Source of the DNA: Ursus arctos
Taxonomy: Eukaryota; Chordata; Mammalia; Carnivora; Ursidae
Direction of reading: 5' to 3'
DNA: 64,000 nt
NCBI RefSeq assembly: GCF_023065955.2
Contig: NW_026622897.1
Span: 5,461,001-5,525,000 of the forward strand
Of the stretch, positions 51,801-57,464 are shown piece by piece. The position numbers and the translations under genes are program-made. Position 1 is the first letter of the stretch, and every line of letters starts with the position of its first letter. Under the pieces are notes generated by a model, which had not been told where the DNA came from, did no database searches, and saw nothing but the letters and a program-made list of their open reading frames with translations.

Positions 51801-54800
51801 TACTAAGACAGTGTGGTATTGACTCAAATAAAGACAAATAGACCAATGCAACTGAACACAGAACACTTCACATATATGATTATATGATTTAAACAAAAGG
51901 CACCACTGCAATTTACTATGGAAAGGATGGTATTTTTAATATAAGGTACTTAATCATTTGGTTATTTATAAAGACAAAAATGAACTTTGTCCATACCTCT
52001 CATCATACACAAACATTAATTTGAGATGGATACTAGATCTCAATCTACAACTAAAGCAATTAAGCCTCTAGAAAAAACATAAGGAAAATATCTTCTGGCT
52101 TCAGATTACATAAACATTTGCCCCAGATTTATTTCAATATATTTGACATGTAATACTATGCTGGGTGAGTTGGGTGTCCACCTTGGGATCTCTTTTCCCA
52201 CTGGGGAAAGGAAAGGCCCAGTGGGGTCCACTCAGGGCTGCCTTGTGCCAGGTGATGTGATCGAAGTGAATCCCCTCCTCTTATCCTTCTAATGTGGTCC
52301 TTCCTGGTCTCTCTGGTCTTGGGCTCTGGGATTTTCACAAGAATGCTTTCTATGGATAGTTGCTAGTTGGTCTTCTTGTGAGATGGACTGAAGTTGAGAA
52401 TGACCTATGTTGCCATTTTGAAACAGTCACCTCTTTAGGCAAACATTTCTTTCTTATTTTTTTTTAAGATTTATTTATTTTAGAGAGAGAGAGAGACAGC
52501 ATGCAGAGGGGAGGGGCAGAGGGAGAGGGAGAGAGAGCATCTCAAGCAGACTTCACTCTGAGTGTGGAGCCCAACGTGGGGCTTGATCTCACGACCATGA
52601 GATCATGACCTGAGCCAAAATCAAGAATTGGACACTTAACCAACTGAGCCACCCAGGCATCCCTAAGCAAACATTTCTTAAACAGGACACAGAAAACACT
52701 AACCATAAAGAACAAGTGACAAATTGGATTTAATGAAAATTAAAGACTTCTCATTACCAAAAAATACCTTTAAGAATGTAATGAGACCAGTCTGAAGAAA
52801 ATATTTCCAACACACGTATTCAATAAAGGACTTGTGTTCAGGATATATGAGAGACTCCTCCAAGTGAATATTGACAGTGTATTAGTAGATATAATGGCAT
52901 TTAGGAATTTGAAGATTGGGAGGATAGGTTAAAAAAAAAAAAAAAGGAAGGGGGTAGGGATACTTATGTCCTCATCATATATAATAAGAAGTCACACAAT
53001 CTTATGTTAGCATGATGGAACAAGAAACAAAGGTTTAAATATTCTTTAAAGAAATAAGGTAACAAACAGAAGAACTAAAAAACAATCACATATGATACTA
53101 GGAAGGGAGATAAGCAAGGCTGTGTAAGGGATAAGCAAGATAAAGTCTCAATTATCTTTGCAGAAAGTCAACAGATCACTTCTAAAGTTGGTAAATAAAA
53201 AATAATTATACAAGCATATTATGAAGAAACAGAAATAACTACTATAAGATTTAAAACAAAAAATAGTTAAAAGTGGTTGCCTTAGGATATGAGGGTAGAG
53301 AAGAGTAGGAGGGGGTAAAAGAAGTGCTTTTATTTGTAAGTTTTTCTATATTATTTTACTTAAATATATATATTATTTTGATCTAAAATATTCAAATGTG
53401 AGAAAATATCTTCATTTACATTAGCTGGACTATGCAGATTATTCAGTTATAGGGCCATGTAATGTGTTAAAATTAGGCATCCTTAGTTAGAAGTCATCCT
53501 CTGAGCCACCTGGGGCAGAATGTTTCTAGACTTAAGATCAAATGTATTCTCACCATTTACATCAAGGTGGATGGAACTGGAGGGGTATTATTCTAAGCGA
53601 AATAAGTCAATCAGAGAAAGACAATTATATGATTTCACTCATGTGGAATATAAGAAACGGGGCAGAGGGGGCGCCTGGGTGGCTCAGTCGTTAAGCATCT
53701 GCCTTCGGCTCAGGGTGTGATCCCGGAGTCCTGGGATCGAGCCCTGCATCAGGCTCCTCCCCTGGGAGCCTGCTTCTTCCTCTCCCACTCCCCCTGCTTG
53801 TGTTCCCTCTTTCACTGGCTGTCTCTATCACTGTCAAATAAATAAAAAAAAAGAAATGGGGCAGAGGACTGTAGGGGAAGGGAGGGAAAAAAGAATGGGA
53901 AATCATTAGAGAGGGAGACAAACCATGAGAGACTCTTAACTACAGGAAACAAACTGAGGGTGGCTGGAGGGGAGGTTGGTGGGGGGATGGGGTAACTGGG
54001 TGACAGGCATTAAGGAGGGCACATGCTATGATGAGTACCGGGTGTAATACACAACTGATAAATTATTGAACACTACATCTGAAACTAATGATATACTGTA
54101 AGTTGGCTAATTGAATTAAAAAAAAAGATCAAATGTATTCTCTTTGAATCTCAAAACTATTTTAATCAACTTTATATTTGAACCATGGCTCTCATGGTTA
54201 GCTTCTTTTCAGTTTCTAACCACTTTTTAAATGCAACTGTGCAGTCATGCCTTCTGTTGCAGGGGGTACCATTTTATCTCCGAATACAACCCACTTAGAG
54301 CCATTCAATATATTGATCTTATCTAAATTGATCACCATTTTTATTTCCTTCATTTTTTTCATTTCTCATTCTCTTTTTTCTTTTTAATCACTGATTTTCC
54401 TTAAATATCAGTTGATCTTTGGTTATGCATTAATACTTAAGAATAAAGGTCTGTGTCAATGTTTCCAGGGAACAAGTGGGAGTATCCTGGGCTTTTTTGT
54501 AAGTCTCCTATTTCCCCACTGTTCTCACATATGAATGGGAAGATGGTCTGGGAGCTTTGTACTGTGGGTGGAAATAGATAACCAACAGACTTTCTTAGGG
54601 AGTTATGGTTAGGTAGCCAGCAATCAAGCAGGGTGTCTTTCAAATACTAAAAATAAGAGACTTTTTACTGTGGAGTGCCAAATCCACAACAGAATTAGCT
54701 TTTCCAAATGGTTCATTTAATTTCTTAAAAAAGAGATAAGCCATCAGGGTTTTTCTCCCTAATAGTAAATATCCACCTACAAGTAAATTTTTTGACCAAT

Positions 54801-56229
54801 GGTAAATATCCATCTACCTGTAGCTTTGGGGCTTGAAGTGACAGCAAAGACATCTGTCACAGCTACACTACATACAATTAACCCCCTTGCCTATGGTCAT
54901 TCTCCTTCCAGCTCTTTTAAATTGCTAACTCCAAACTGATATCCTTTCTAGGGTCCCAATGACAAACCAGCTCTCACGGGAGCCCCTCTGACGTGTGTCG
55001 AGGCAAGTCTTCTACACAGTTCTATCCAACGGGATGCTATGATCTATTTTTGGTTTTCCAAAAGTGAGATAAAATTAATCTGCTCATGAACTCCCTTTTC
55101 TCTGGTATGGGTTAACTTTCTGTGTACTATCATTTCAATAGGGTTCTGCAGGGTCAAAAAGTGAAAATGTGTGCTCAGTCTACCATCTTGTTAAAATACA
55201 CATACACACACGCTTGTCTGTTTGTATACAGGGCTTCTCTACTGAAACTCCTTAAGGGGAAGGAGGTATTGTAAAGTGCCTCGCACAGTGCTAGAAATAC
55301 AAAAAGGTATACACAGCAATGTGGCTGGTTGGATTTGGATGTGGGGTAAATGAAGTTACAAATGACAGAAAAGCTTAAGTCTAGTTAACAAGTAGGCTAA
55401 CAGAAACCATCAAAGGAACAGTAAATTTTGAAAGCAATTATTTTAGTACTGGAAATCAATAGTTATGGGTTTTATGGCTTTGAAAAAGGCAAAAGAAACA
55501 AATAATGGAAGCTATTTTGCAAGACTTGATTAGCCAATATACAGGTATTCTGGTGTGCTAGAAACAGACCCATACCACTTCACACAAAATTATCAAACAC
55601 AGACTGTGTTGCTGCTGTCACAGAGGAAAGAATAGAGTCATTTCAGCTGTTGACTCTCACCCAACCACGTAAATCAACTTGGAATATTCCTTACACCAAC
55701 GGGACCAGCTATACCATACTAAAGCATGACAAATAAGTGCATTAATTCAGACAGTTTATTAAACATTGTCTTCAAAAGTAGGTATTCAATAAATATTTAA
55801 TGAGTGAATGTATCCCCAACATCTTCTCAAAAACCTGATTCTTGAGTCAAGAAATAATGTTTTAGAGGTGAAAGCCAAATAATCCTCTTAGTGATACTTC
55901 TGTTGATCATAGCCATTATCAAAGTTCCTGGCCCTGATCAGGAGCTCAGTAAGGATTTGTGAGGCTAACAAGATAATTAATTAATGTTAACTTTTTGAAC
56001 TTCTAAAAAATATGTGCTTTTAAAGCAAAGGGTGGTACACAAATCCGTAAGTATACTAAAAACTATTAAATTGTACACTTTCAATAGGTGAACCTTATGA
56101 CATATAAATTATATTGTAATCAAGCTGCAAAAAATGAAATAAACTCACAAGGAAGCATTTCCAGGCCTTCTGAATGACTCTGGCAGCATTATCCTTCTCT
56201 TTAAGTTCTGACTCCTCTTCCCAAGGCAT
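6186..56229 (-). CDS. C11orf65: C11orf65 (MFI) complete coding sequence, 8 coding exons, 312 aa
   Basis: The coding join, read on the minus strand, is 56229-56149, 45740-45648, 32817-32764, 32629-32429, 31007-30877, 18399-18229, 8905-8850 and 6337-6186. It totals 939 nt, 312 codons plus TAA. Every intron starts GT and ends AG, and the three split codons (187, 244, 263) join correctly. I recognise the product as the C11orf65 family protein: an N-terminal IQ-like motif (residues 19-29), the conserved stretch ending GWRPVSDT, and the C-terminus LTPDSTYG plus one residue. The human protein is about 313 aa, as I recall. It has been described as an interactor of mitochondrial fission factor (Mff) that restrains Drp1 recruitment; that role is from the literature, not this sequence. 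No signal peptide or membrane segment is evident. A basic stretch lies at residues 165-180. In mammals the gene lies beside ATM, which should be beyond the left edge. No in-frame stop or frameshift was seen, so the gene looks functional. Confidence 0.93.
6540..6760 (+). repeat. MIR-like SINE remnant
   Basis: Contains the MIR core order: GCAGCTGTGTAATTTGGG, then CATCTGTAAAATGGAGATAA, then GAGGATGCATGTAA. It lies in the last intron of C11orf65. Confidence 0.75.
7400..7620 (+). repeat. MIR-like remnant
   Basis: Shows the MIR pattern of TCAAATCCTAGC, a TGTGTGACTGTGAGCAAGT core and TCTATAAAATGAACC. Confidence 0.7.
7795..8010 (+). repeat. Ancient SINE remnant (MIR family)
   Basis: Contains TGTGCTAGGCACTAGTCTAAG, then ATTTTACAGATGAGGAAACTG, then CACACAGCCAGTAA, a common pan-mammalian SINE pattern. 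Confidence 0.75.
8211..8317 (-). mobile_element. Short Can-SINE
   Basis: A T run followed by the complement of a truncated tRNA-Lys SINE, ending CCAGGCACCCC. The imperfect target duplication TATTTCTAATGTT / TATTTCTAACATT is seen on both sides. Confidence 0.85.
8383..8574 (+). mobile_element. Can-SINE with 15-bp target duplication
   Basis: GGGGCGCCTGGGTGGCACAG head. AAAAATAATTACTGA is at 8368-8382 and 8575-8589, a perfect duplication suggesting a young insertion. It lies 275 bp from exon 8. Confidence 0.95.
8850..8905 (-). CDS. C11orf65: C11orf65 exon 8, residues 245-262 plus split codons
   Basis: This short 56-nt exon would be missed by an ORF scan. The acceptor is ATGTGCTTAG and the donor AAAA|GTAGGT. 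It encodes [18 protein letters not shown], framed by one base that completes Glu244 and one base that begins Ser263. Both junctions fit exons 7 and 9, which is strong support for so short an exon. Confidence 0.92.
8906..11510. other. Intron 7, mostly unclassified sequence
   Basis: No coding exon, young SINE or L1 was seen here. It includes a short (ACA)n run near 9314-9330. The block at about 10560-11500 is somewhat less A+T-rich and holds 92- and 64-codon open frames (10743-11021, 11040-11234) that I cannot assign. Confidence 0.5.
13017..14816 (+). mobile_element. 5'-truncated younger L1 nested in an older L1
   Basis: It begins in late ORF2 (a frame near 13082 starts [15 protein letters not shown]) and ends with a 3' UTR containing GAGCACTGGGTGTTATGTGC and an A-rich tail. 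An ACATTTAAA-like repeat at both edges fits a target duplication. Several frameshifts make it inactive. It carries an (AC)n run at about 14375-14394. Confidence 0.85.
15102..15291 (+). mobile_element. Can-SINE with target duplication
   Basis: GGGCGCCTGAGTGGCGCAG head. ATTTGCAAATCAA is at 15089-15101 and 15292-15304. Confidence 0.95.
15711..16049 (+). mobile_element. Can-SINE split by a second SINE
   Basis: The head GGGGTGCCTGGGTGGCTTAG is at 15711 and the body resumes at 15959 (GGCATCTGACTACTGATCTC). The outer target duplication resembles ACTCATACAT / ATTCATAAAT. Confidence 0.9.
15749..15958 (-). mobile_element. Can-SINE nested inside another SINE
   Basis: Reverse-oriented copy with its T tail at 15749. 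TAGGCATCCGACT at 15736-15748 is repeated as TAGGCATCTGACT at 15959-15971. Confidence 0.92.
17518..17550. repeat. (AC)n microsatellite
   Basis: About 16 uninterrupted AC units inside the old L1 3' region. Confidence 0.97.
18229..18399 (-). CDS. C11orf65: C11orf65 exon 7, residues 188-243 plus split codons
   Basis: The exon is 171 nt. The acceptor is CTGTTTAG, and the donor TTTGATGA|GTAAAT leaves GA of the Glu244 codon. It starts [10 protein letters not shown], continues through [12 protein letters not shown] and ends [14 protein letters not shown]. These match the family closely. Just upstream in the intron is an uninterrupted (TA)n tract at 18464-18508, about 65 bp from the acceptor. Confidence 0.94.
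18464..18508. repeat. (TA)n microsatellite
   Basis: About 22 uninterrupted TA units, roughly 65 bp upstream of the exon 7 acceptor on the gene strand. Confidence 0.97.
18770..19140 (+). repeat. MIR-like remnants
   Basis: Two stretches have MIR-type text: CATCTTACAGAAGAGAGATTAAG near 18796, and CATTTTACAGGTGAGGAAATCG near 19005 with flanking TACATTATCTCATTTAATTC. Confidence 0.7.
19340..19595 (+). repeat. MIR-like remnant
   Basis: Follows the MIR order, including TGATTTACTACCTCTATGACC and GGCACACAGGAAGCATTCAGTA at the end. Confidence 0.75.
19600..20475. other. Intron 6, mostly unclassified; short tetranucleotide run
   Basis: Contains a GAAT/GAAC run near 19926-19955 and an L2-like stretch near 19790-19900 (TATTGAGTGTCCACCATTTG). 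Nothing else is recognised. Confidence 0.45.
20476..20680 (-). mobile_element. Can-SINE with target duplication
   Basis: Reverse-oriented; ends CCACCCAGGCGCCCC. AGATAATCTCATATT flanks it at 20462-20476 and 20681-20695. Confidence 0.95.
21040..21720. repeat. L2/MIR-like ancient repeat region
   Basis: Includes TATTCATTAAGCATCTACTATG and text on a tumbling pattern typical of L2 3' halves (GGAGATGTCTCAGCCAAGTA). The assignment is from general resemblance only. Confidence 0.45.
21846..21890. repeat. A-rich (AAAG)n tract
   Basis: Simple purine repeat next to the left edge of the ERV-L block. Confidence 0.85.
21895..24830 (-). mobile_element. Decayed ERV-L internal (pol) region, antisense
   Basis: The plus strand reads like the complement of mammalian ERV-L pol. 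The RT segment is at about 23570-24000, and integrase-like text is further left at about 22060-22500. Minus-strand frames are short and broken by many stops and shifts. At the expected YxDD catalytic site (near 23630) the minus strand reads YTGD, so a catalytic aspartate is lost. No flanking LTR pair was identified. It is an old, inactive copy; both edges are approximate. Confidence 0.7.
24835..25130 (+). mobile_element. L1 3'-end fragment
   Basis: ATGGATGAACGGATAAAGAAAATG, then ATTATTCAGCCATAAAAATG, then GGAATCTAAAAATAC are the usual late-ORF2 and 3' UTR text of an L1. Confidence 0.75.
25994..26047. repeat. (TA)n-rich low-complexity stretch
   Basis: Imperfect TATA runs interrupted by AATA and AAAA. 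Confidence 0.9.
27115..27314 (-). mobile_element. Can-SINE inside the antisense L1
   Basis: A T run, then the complement of the SINE body ending CCACCCAGGCACCCC. It interrupts the L1 RT frame. Confidence 0.92.
28420..28660 (+). mobile_element. Can-SINE with duplicated 3' tail
   Basis: Head AGGCGCCTGGGTGGCTCAG. AAATATCAGTATTTA is at 28405-28419 and again at 28661-28675. The 51-bp 3' part is present twice in tandem (28565-28615 and 28616-28666). Confidence 0.95.
29745..30870. other. AT-rich intron 6 sequence with L1- and L2-like traces
   Basis: 30090-30290 resembles the complement of an old L1 5' region. 30640-30745 resembles an L2 3' end (CCTTGAGGTCAAAGACAAC, then GCAGGCATTTGTTAAATG). The rest is unassigned. 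Confidence 0.4.
30877..31007 (-). CDS. C11orf65: C11orf65 exon 6, residues 144-187
   Basis: The exon is 131 nt. The acceptor is CTCAATAG, and the donor AAAT|GTAAGT splits the Met187 codon as AT/G. It starts [20 protein letters not shown], continues into a very basic helix ([19 protein letters not shown]), and ends WMRKM. The basic stretch could bind acidic partners or nucleic acid, but nothing here shows which. Confidence 0.92.
31008..32428. other. Intron 5, 1.4 kb, with an L2-like end
   Basis: 31615-31725 resembles an L2 3' end (GAGGGGAGGGATTATTTTATC, then GCAATAAGGTTTGATGAATG). No young insertion was seen. Confidence 0.5.
32429..32629 (-). CDS. C11orf65: C11orf65 exon 5, residues 77-143
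   Basis: The exon is 201 nt (67 codons) in phase 0. The acceptor is CATATACAG and the donor ACA|GTAAGA. It encodes the central domain, starting [20 protein letters not shown] and ending [12 protein letters not shown]. These two blocks are the clearest family signatures in the window. The 67-codon length equals what I recall for the human exon. Confidence 0.95.
32764..32817 (-). CDS. C11orf65: C11orf65 exon 4, residues 59-76
   Basis: This 54-nt exon of 18 codons encodes [18 protein letters not shown]. The acceptor is TTTTTTATAG. The donor was set at GGT|GTAAGT rather than the alternative GTG four bases earlier, because GTAAGT is the consensus and it keeps phase 0 into exon 5 (VKFPPD). The intron that follows is only 134 bp. 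Confidence 0.92.
33218..33620 (+). mobile_element. Orphan L1 5' UTR fragment
   Basis: GC-rich text starting AAGATGACAGAGGAGTAGGGG resembles the 5' end of carnivore L1s. It stops near 33620 against an unrelated old repeat, with no ORF1 following. Most L1 fragments keep the 3' end, so this is unusual. Confidence 0.6.
33620..34240. other. Old repeat and unclassified intron 3 sequence with (AC)n
   Basis: CCAATGTTGTTCAAGGGTCAAC near 33721 is a familiar ancient-repeat motif that I cannot name with certainty. An (AC)n run follows at 33775-33806. The remainder is unassigned. Confidence 0.45.
33775..33806. repeat. (AC)n microsatellite
   Basis: About 16 uninterrupted AC units. Confidence 0.97.
35899..36729 (+). 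CDS. L1 ORF1 protein, open 276-codon frame
   Basis: In active L1s, ORF1p is a trimeric RNA-binding chaperone that coats L1 RNA in cytoplasmic particles. Here a coiled coil spans about residues 25-100 ([20 protein letters not shown] is typical). The RRM-like core follows, including [20 protein letters not shown] near residue 175. The C-terminal domain contains [16 protein letters not shown] and [14 protein letters not shown]. The frame ends KPAP. Related L1s usually run some residues further, so the end is probably slightly truncated by a local change; this is inference. ORF2 starts about 97 bp downstream, the normal L1 order. Confidence 0.85.
   Translation: MAFATELMDMDITKLSEMEFMVTMVKMMCRLEKNIYENINENTESLRAEMRANLVEIKNAMNQMQSKLDALKARVNEAEERISELEDEMTEKKKKEGTWLKKLQFQEIRIWEITDSMKHSNVRITGILEGVEKERRLEEVFEQTVAENFPNLVKETSIHVQEAEGTPPKINENRPTPCHIIVQFTNLRSKDTILKVARGKRILTYKGRNIRITSDLSTETWQARKSWQDIFRAPSEKNMQPRILYPARLSFRMDGETRTFQDWQKLKEHVTTKPAP
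36826..40874 (+). pseudogene. L1 ORF2 (endonuclease/reverse transcriptase), disabled
   Basis: The frame opens [20 protein letters not shown], the apurinic-type endonuclease start, and QESHFEP and IYAPNRG blocks are visible. In-frame stops lie at 37384-37386, 37678-37680 and 37855-37857. A frameshift at about 38220-38245 is followed by the SINE at 38335. The RT domain continues in other frames: IPKPGKDP near 38590, a stop at 39014-39016 where the conserved SGTRQGC motif has Arg, and the catalytic FADD block near 39125-39150. The Cys-rich C-terminal region ([14 protein letters not shown]) is near 40432-40473. The original is about 1,275 residues in related L1s. Confidence 0.9.
38335..38531 (+). 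mobile_element. Can-SINE inside L1 ORF2
   Basis: GGGGCGCCTGGGTGGCACAG head. AAAAATAGAAACAGAAGG flanks both sides (ending at 38334 and 38550). It inserted after the L1, which itself inserted into an older L1. Confidence 0.95.
42457..42640 (-). mobile_element. Can-SINE
   Basis: Reverse copy with a (GA)n run near 42488-42506. The imperfect target duplication TAAAAGAAGATCT / TAAAAGCAGACCT is seen at the edges. Confidence 0.9.
42950..43600. other. Unclassified block inserted in the old L1
   Basis: 42960-43090 resembles the complement of an old L1 3' end. 43110-43430 is GC-richer and is not recognised. 43440-43600 resembles antisense L1 5' text (CTCCCTAGTCTACTATTTTC). The origin is uncertain. Confidence 0.4.
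44340..45560 (+). mobile_element. Old L1 3'-end fragments with an unclassified insert
   Basis: 45170-45230 (AATGTCCATCAACTGCAGAATG) and 45300-45350 are L1 3' text on the plus strand. 44480-44950 is GC-richer and unassigned. The block ends about 90 bp before the exon 3 donor. Confidence 0.55.
45648..45740 (-). CDS. C11orf65: C11orf65 exon 3, residues 28-58
   Basis: The exon is 93 nt with phase 0 at both ends. The acceptor is CCTTTAG and the donor GAG|GTGAGG. It encodes a segment starting NVAVFQHYK and containing [17 protein letters not shown], one of the most conserved parts of the family. The Lys/Arg-rich helix completes the IQ-like region begun in exon 2. It is flanked by introns of 10.4 kb upstream and 12.8 kb downstream, both filled with L1 and SINE copies. 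Confidence 0.93.
46050..46290 (+). repeat. MIR-like remnant
   Basis: Contains CTACTGGTTAAGAACACCGAG, then ATTTCTCATCTGAACAACCTG, then TTTGTAAAGCACTTAGAAC in MIR order. Confidence 0.75.
46300..46845. other. Intron 2 sequence without a recognised gene
   Basis: No repeat or coding segment is recognised, apart from a short (GTT)n run near 46757-46769. Confidence 0.5.
46850..47611 (+). mobile_element. Decayed L1 RT fragment
   Basis: A frame from 47089 reads [20 protein letters not shown] and continues [19 protein letters not shown], an ORF2 pre-RT block. Similar in age to the decayed L1 at 1-4.9 kb. Confidence 0.85.
47750..48678 (+). mobile_element. Young 5'-truncated L1 3' end, nested in a SINE
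   Basis: It begins in ORF2 (GGGATCCCTCCTACATTATTGG) and encodes an open 3' piece ending [13 protein letters not shown] before TAA at 48168-48170. Its 3' UTR ends in an A-rich tail. AAGATTCTCTCTTTCCCT at 47732-47749 is repeated, with one change, at 48679-48696. Confidence 0.93.
48220..48425 (+). mobile_element. Can-SINE inside the nested L1 fragment
   Basis: GGGGCGCCTGGGTGGCACAG head. AAAGAAAGGAGGGGTA at 48204-48219 is repeated nearly exactly at 48426-48441. Third layer of insertion. Confidence 0.93.
48766..48990 (+). mobile_element. MaLR-type LTR fragment (MLT1/MST-like)
   Basis: GATTACAGAACTGTAAGAAAT, then TTCTGTTGTTTATAATC, then CCCAGTCTATTGTAGTT match the familiar 3' part of mammalian MaLR LTRs. 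No coding content. Confidence 0.65.
49223..49409 (-). mobile_element. Can-SINE
   Basis: Reverse copy ending GACACCGGGGCATCC. AACAACATAC / AGCAACATAT lie at its edges. Confidence 0.88.
49442..49556 (+). mobile_element. Short Can-SINE (tRNA-like part)
   Basis: GGGCACCTGGCTGGCTCAG and a tRNA-like B-box region GGTTGTGAGTTCGAGCC, then an A-rich tail. Confidence 0.85.
50348..50826. mobile_element. Probable solo LTR
   Basis: A 0.48-kb non-L1 block starting TGATAAAAG and ending near TTTGTGTCA, placed between L1 parts that are contiguous without it. AAAGT occurs at both edges. The family is not identified; the orientation is likely plus. Confidence 0.5.
52100..52452. other. Unclassified block, possibly repeat-derived
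   Basis: 52160-52440 is GC-richer. Its end (GACCTATGTTGCCATTTTG) resembles antisense 5' text of old L1s. Not assigned. Confidence 0.35.
52453..52664 (-). mobile_element. Can-SINE with target duplication
   Basis: Reverse copy with a (GA)n run. GGCAAACATTTCTT on the left and AGCAAACATTTCTT on the right. Confidence 0.92.
52665..52960 (+). mobile_element. Old L1 3' fragment
   Basis: AACCATAAAGAACAAGTGAC, then TTGGATTTAATGAAAATTAA is late ORF2 text. Confidence 0.65.
53515..54125 (+). mobile_element. Younger L1 3' end with a SINE insertion
   Basis: Late ORF2 and 3' UTR text (AGCGAAATAAGTCAATCAGAG, then GTACCGGGTGTAATACACAAC) ending in an A tail. Confidence 0.88.
53669..53851 (+). mobile_element. 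Can-SINE with 16-bp target duplication
   Basis: GGCGCCTGGGTGGCTCAGTC head. AGAAACGGGGCAGAGG at 53653-53668 is repeated, with one change, at 53852-53867. Confidence 0.95.
54126..56005. other. Intron 2 sequence, no gene seen
   Basis: No exon, SINE or L1 with clear ends was found. Scattered L2-like text near 55240-55310 (AAAGTGCCTCGCACAGTGCTAG). Confidence 0.5.
56010..56135 (+). mobile_element. Old L1 3' end next to exon 2
   Basis: AAATTGTACACTTTCAATAG, then ACATATAAATTATATTGTAATC is typical terminal text of old L1s. It stops about 15 bp from the exon 2 donor side. Confidence 0.65.
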
Positions 56230-56238
56230 CTGAAAGTC
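56149..56238 (-). CDS. C11orf65: C11orf65 exon 2: 9 nt of 5' UTR, start codon, residues 1-27
   Basis: The acceptor is a pyrimidine-rich tract ending TTTTAG before 56238, and the donor is GTGAGT after 56149. The ATG at 56229-56227 lies 9 nt into the exon. It begins [20 protein letters not shown], which matches the start of known C11orf65 proteins and fixes the start. The Kozak context is weak, with C at -3 and C at +4. The exon carries most of an IQ-like calmodulin-type motif (I19, Q20, K21, W23, K24). Coding phase is 0 at the donor. An old L1 3' end stops only about 15 bp beyond the donor. Confidence 0.93.
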
Positions 56239-56611
56239 CTAAAAGAAGCAAAAAGGGTACATTCAGAATTTCTTTATAAACTTCATTATGAAACTCACTA
56301 GAACTCAAGAAAAACAGAAGTTGAATAAAGGAAATAATACAGATGAGATCTGGTATCAAGATAATTTTAATAAAAATAAAAATTGTTACCTACTATTGAT
56401 TGCCTTTTATGTTCCAATTAGTTTCTTTTTCCTAATTTAAACAACAATGTCGCATAGCAGATTTTACCAATATGCTTGTGTTAGAGATGAGGAGACTGCA
56501 CCTCAAGGCCTAAGGTCAAATTGTGATTGACTAAGCCAGTATTAAACAAATGTCAGTTGCTCTTGAAAATTCATGACCTTTCATGTCCCCATTCAATGAC
56601 TTCAAACAGAT

Positions 56612-56780
56612 TCTTTTTAAGATTATTTATTTATTTGACAGAGAGCGAGCACAAGCAGGGGGAGCAGCAAAAGGAGAGGGAGATTCAGGCTAAGCAGGGA
56701 GCCCAACATGGGGCTTGATCCCAAGATCATGTCCTGAGCCAAAGGCAGATGCTTAATCAACTGAGCCACCCAGGCGCCCC
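56612..56780 (-). mobile_element. Can-SINE
   Basis: Reverse copy with a TTATTTATTTGACAG start and CCACCCAGGCGCCCC end. Confidence 0.93.
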
Positions 56781-57278
56781 ATAGAAGCTTTTCTTAATCA
56801 ACATGCACAATGACAGCTCCATCCACAAATTTATCCAGGACCCTAGCCTAGAATGAGATGATGATAAAATTTTTCTTACTCTGTAACTCGTAAATGTGCT
56901 GACAAGTTAATAAATCATGCATTAAATTGTCAGAAAAAGAGATGAAGCCTGACTACGAAGAAGAAAAACAAAATCACGAATTCTACCCATAATTTTTCTT
57001 AATACTGTGAAGAAATAAGTAATGGGAGAAGTCAGAAAGTCATAGCTTATGAGTCCTTTGAAAAGTTGCAGTAGACAGAGGATTCTGGGAAGAAAGTGGA
57101 ATAGGAAGCACCAGGAATGTCTCCCCATCTAGACAAACGGCACTGGCAGAATCTAATGTTAACTATTTTGGAACTCTGGAGGAGGTTTTATTCCAGTATA
57201 CTCTTTCATACTGTGTGACTTTGGTTTTATGATGTGCATGTAGTTCAGATATACATAACTGCATTTAAAAAAGGAAGG

Positions 57279-57463
57279 GGGGGCTCCTGGATGGCTCAGT
57301 TGGCTCAGTATCCAACTCTTGGGTTTTGGCTCAGGTCATAATTTCAGAGTTGTGAGATGGAGTCCCACACTGGGCTCCACACTCAAAGGGGAGTCTGCTT
57401 GAGATTCTCTCTCTCTGTCCCTCCCCCTGCTCTCTCACAAATAATCTTAAAAAAAAAAAAAAA
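57279..57463 (+). mobile_element. Can-SINE
   Basis: GGGGCTCCTGGATGGCTCAG head, a poly-A tail, and an AAAAAAGGAAGGGG / AAAAAAAGGAATGG flank. Confidence 0.92.
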
Positions 57464-57464
57464 A

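Larger units (their letters stand above)
48995..52100 (+). mobile_element. Old L1 interrupted by SINEs and an LTR
   Basis: Left part to 50347 and right part from about 50830. CAGGGTGAAGTGGAGTTTATTCC near 50876 is the RT-region text that follows the left part in an intact L1. Frames are decayed. Confidence 0.75.
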
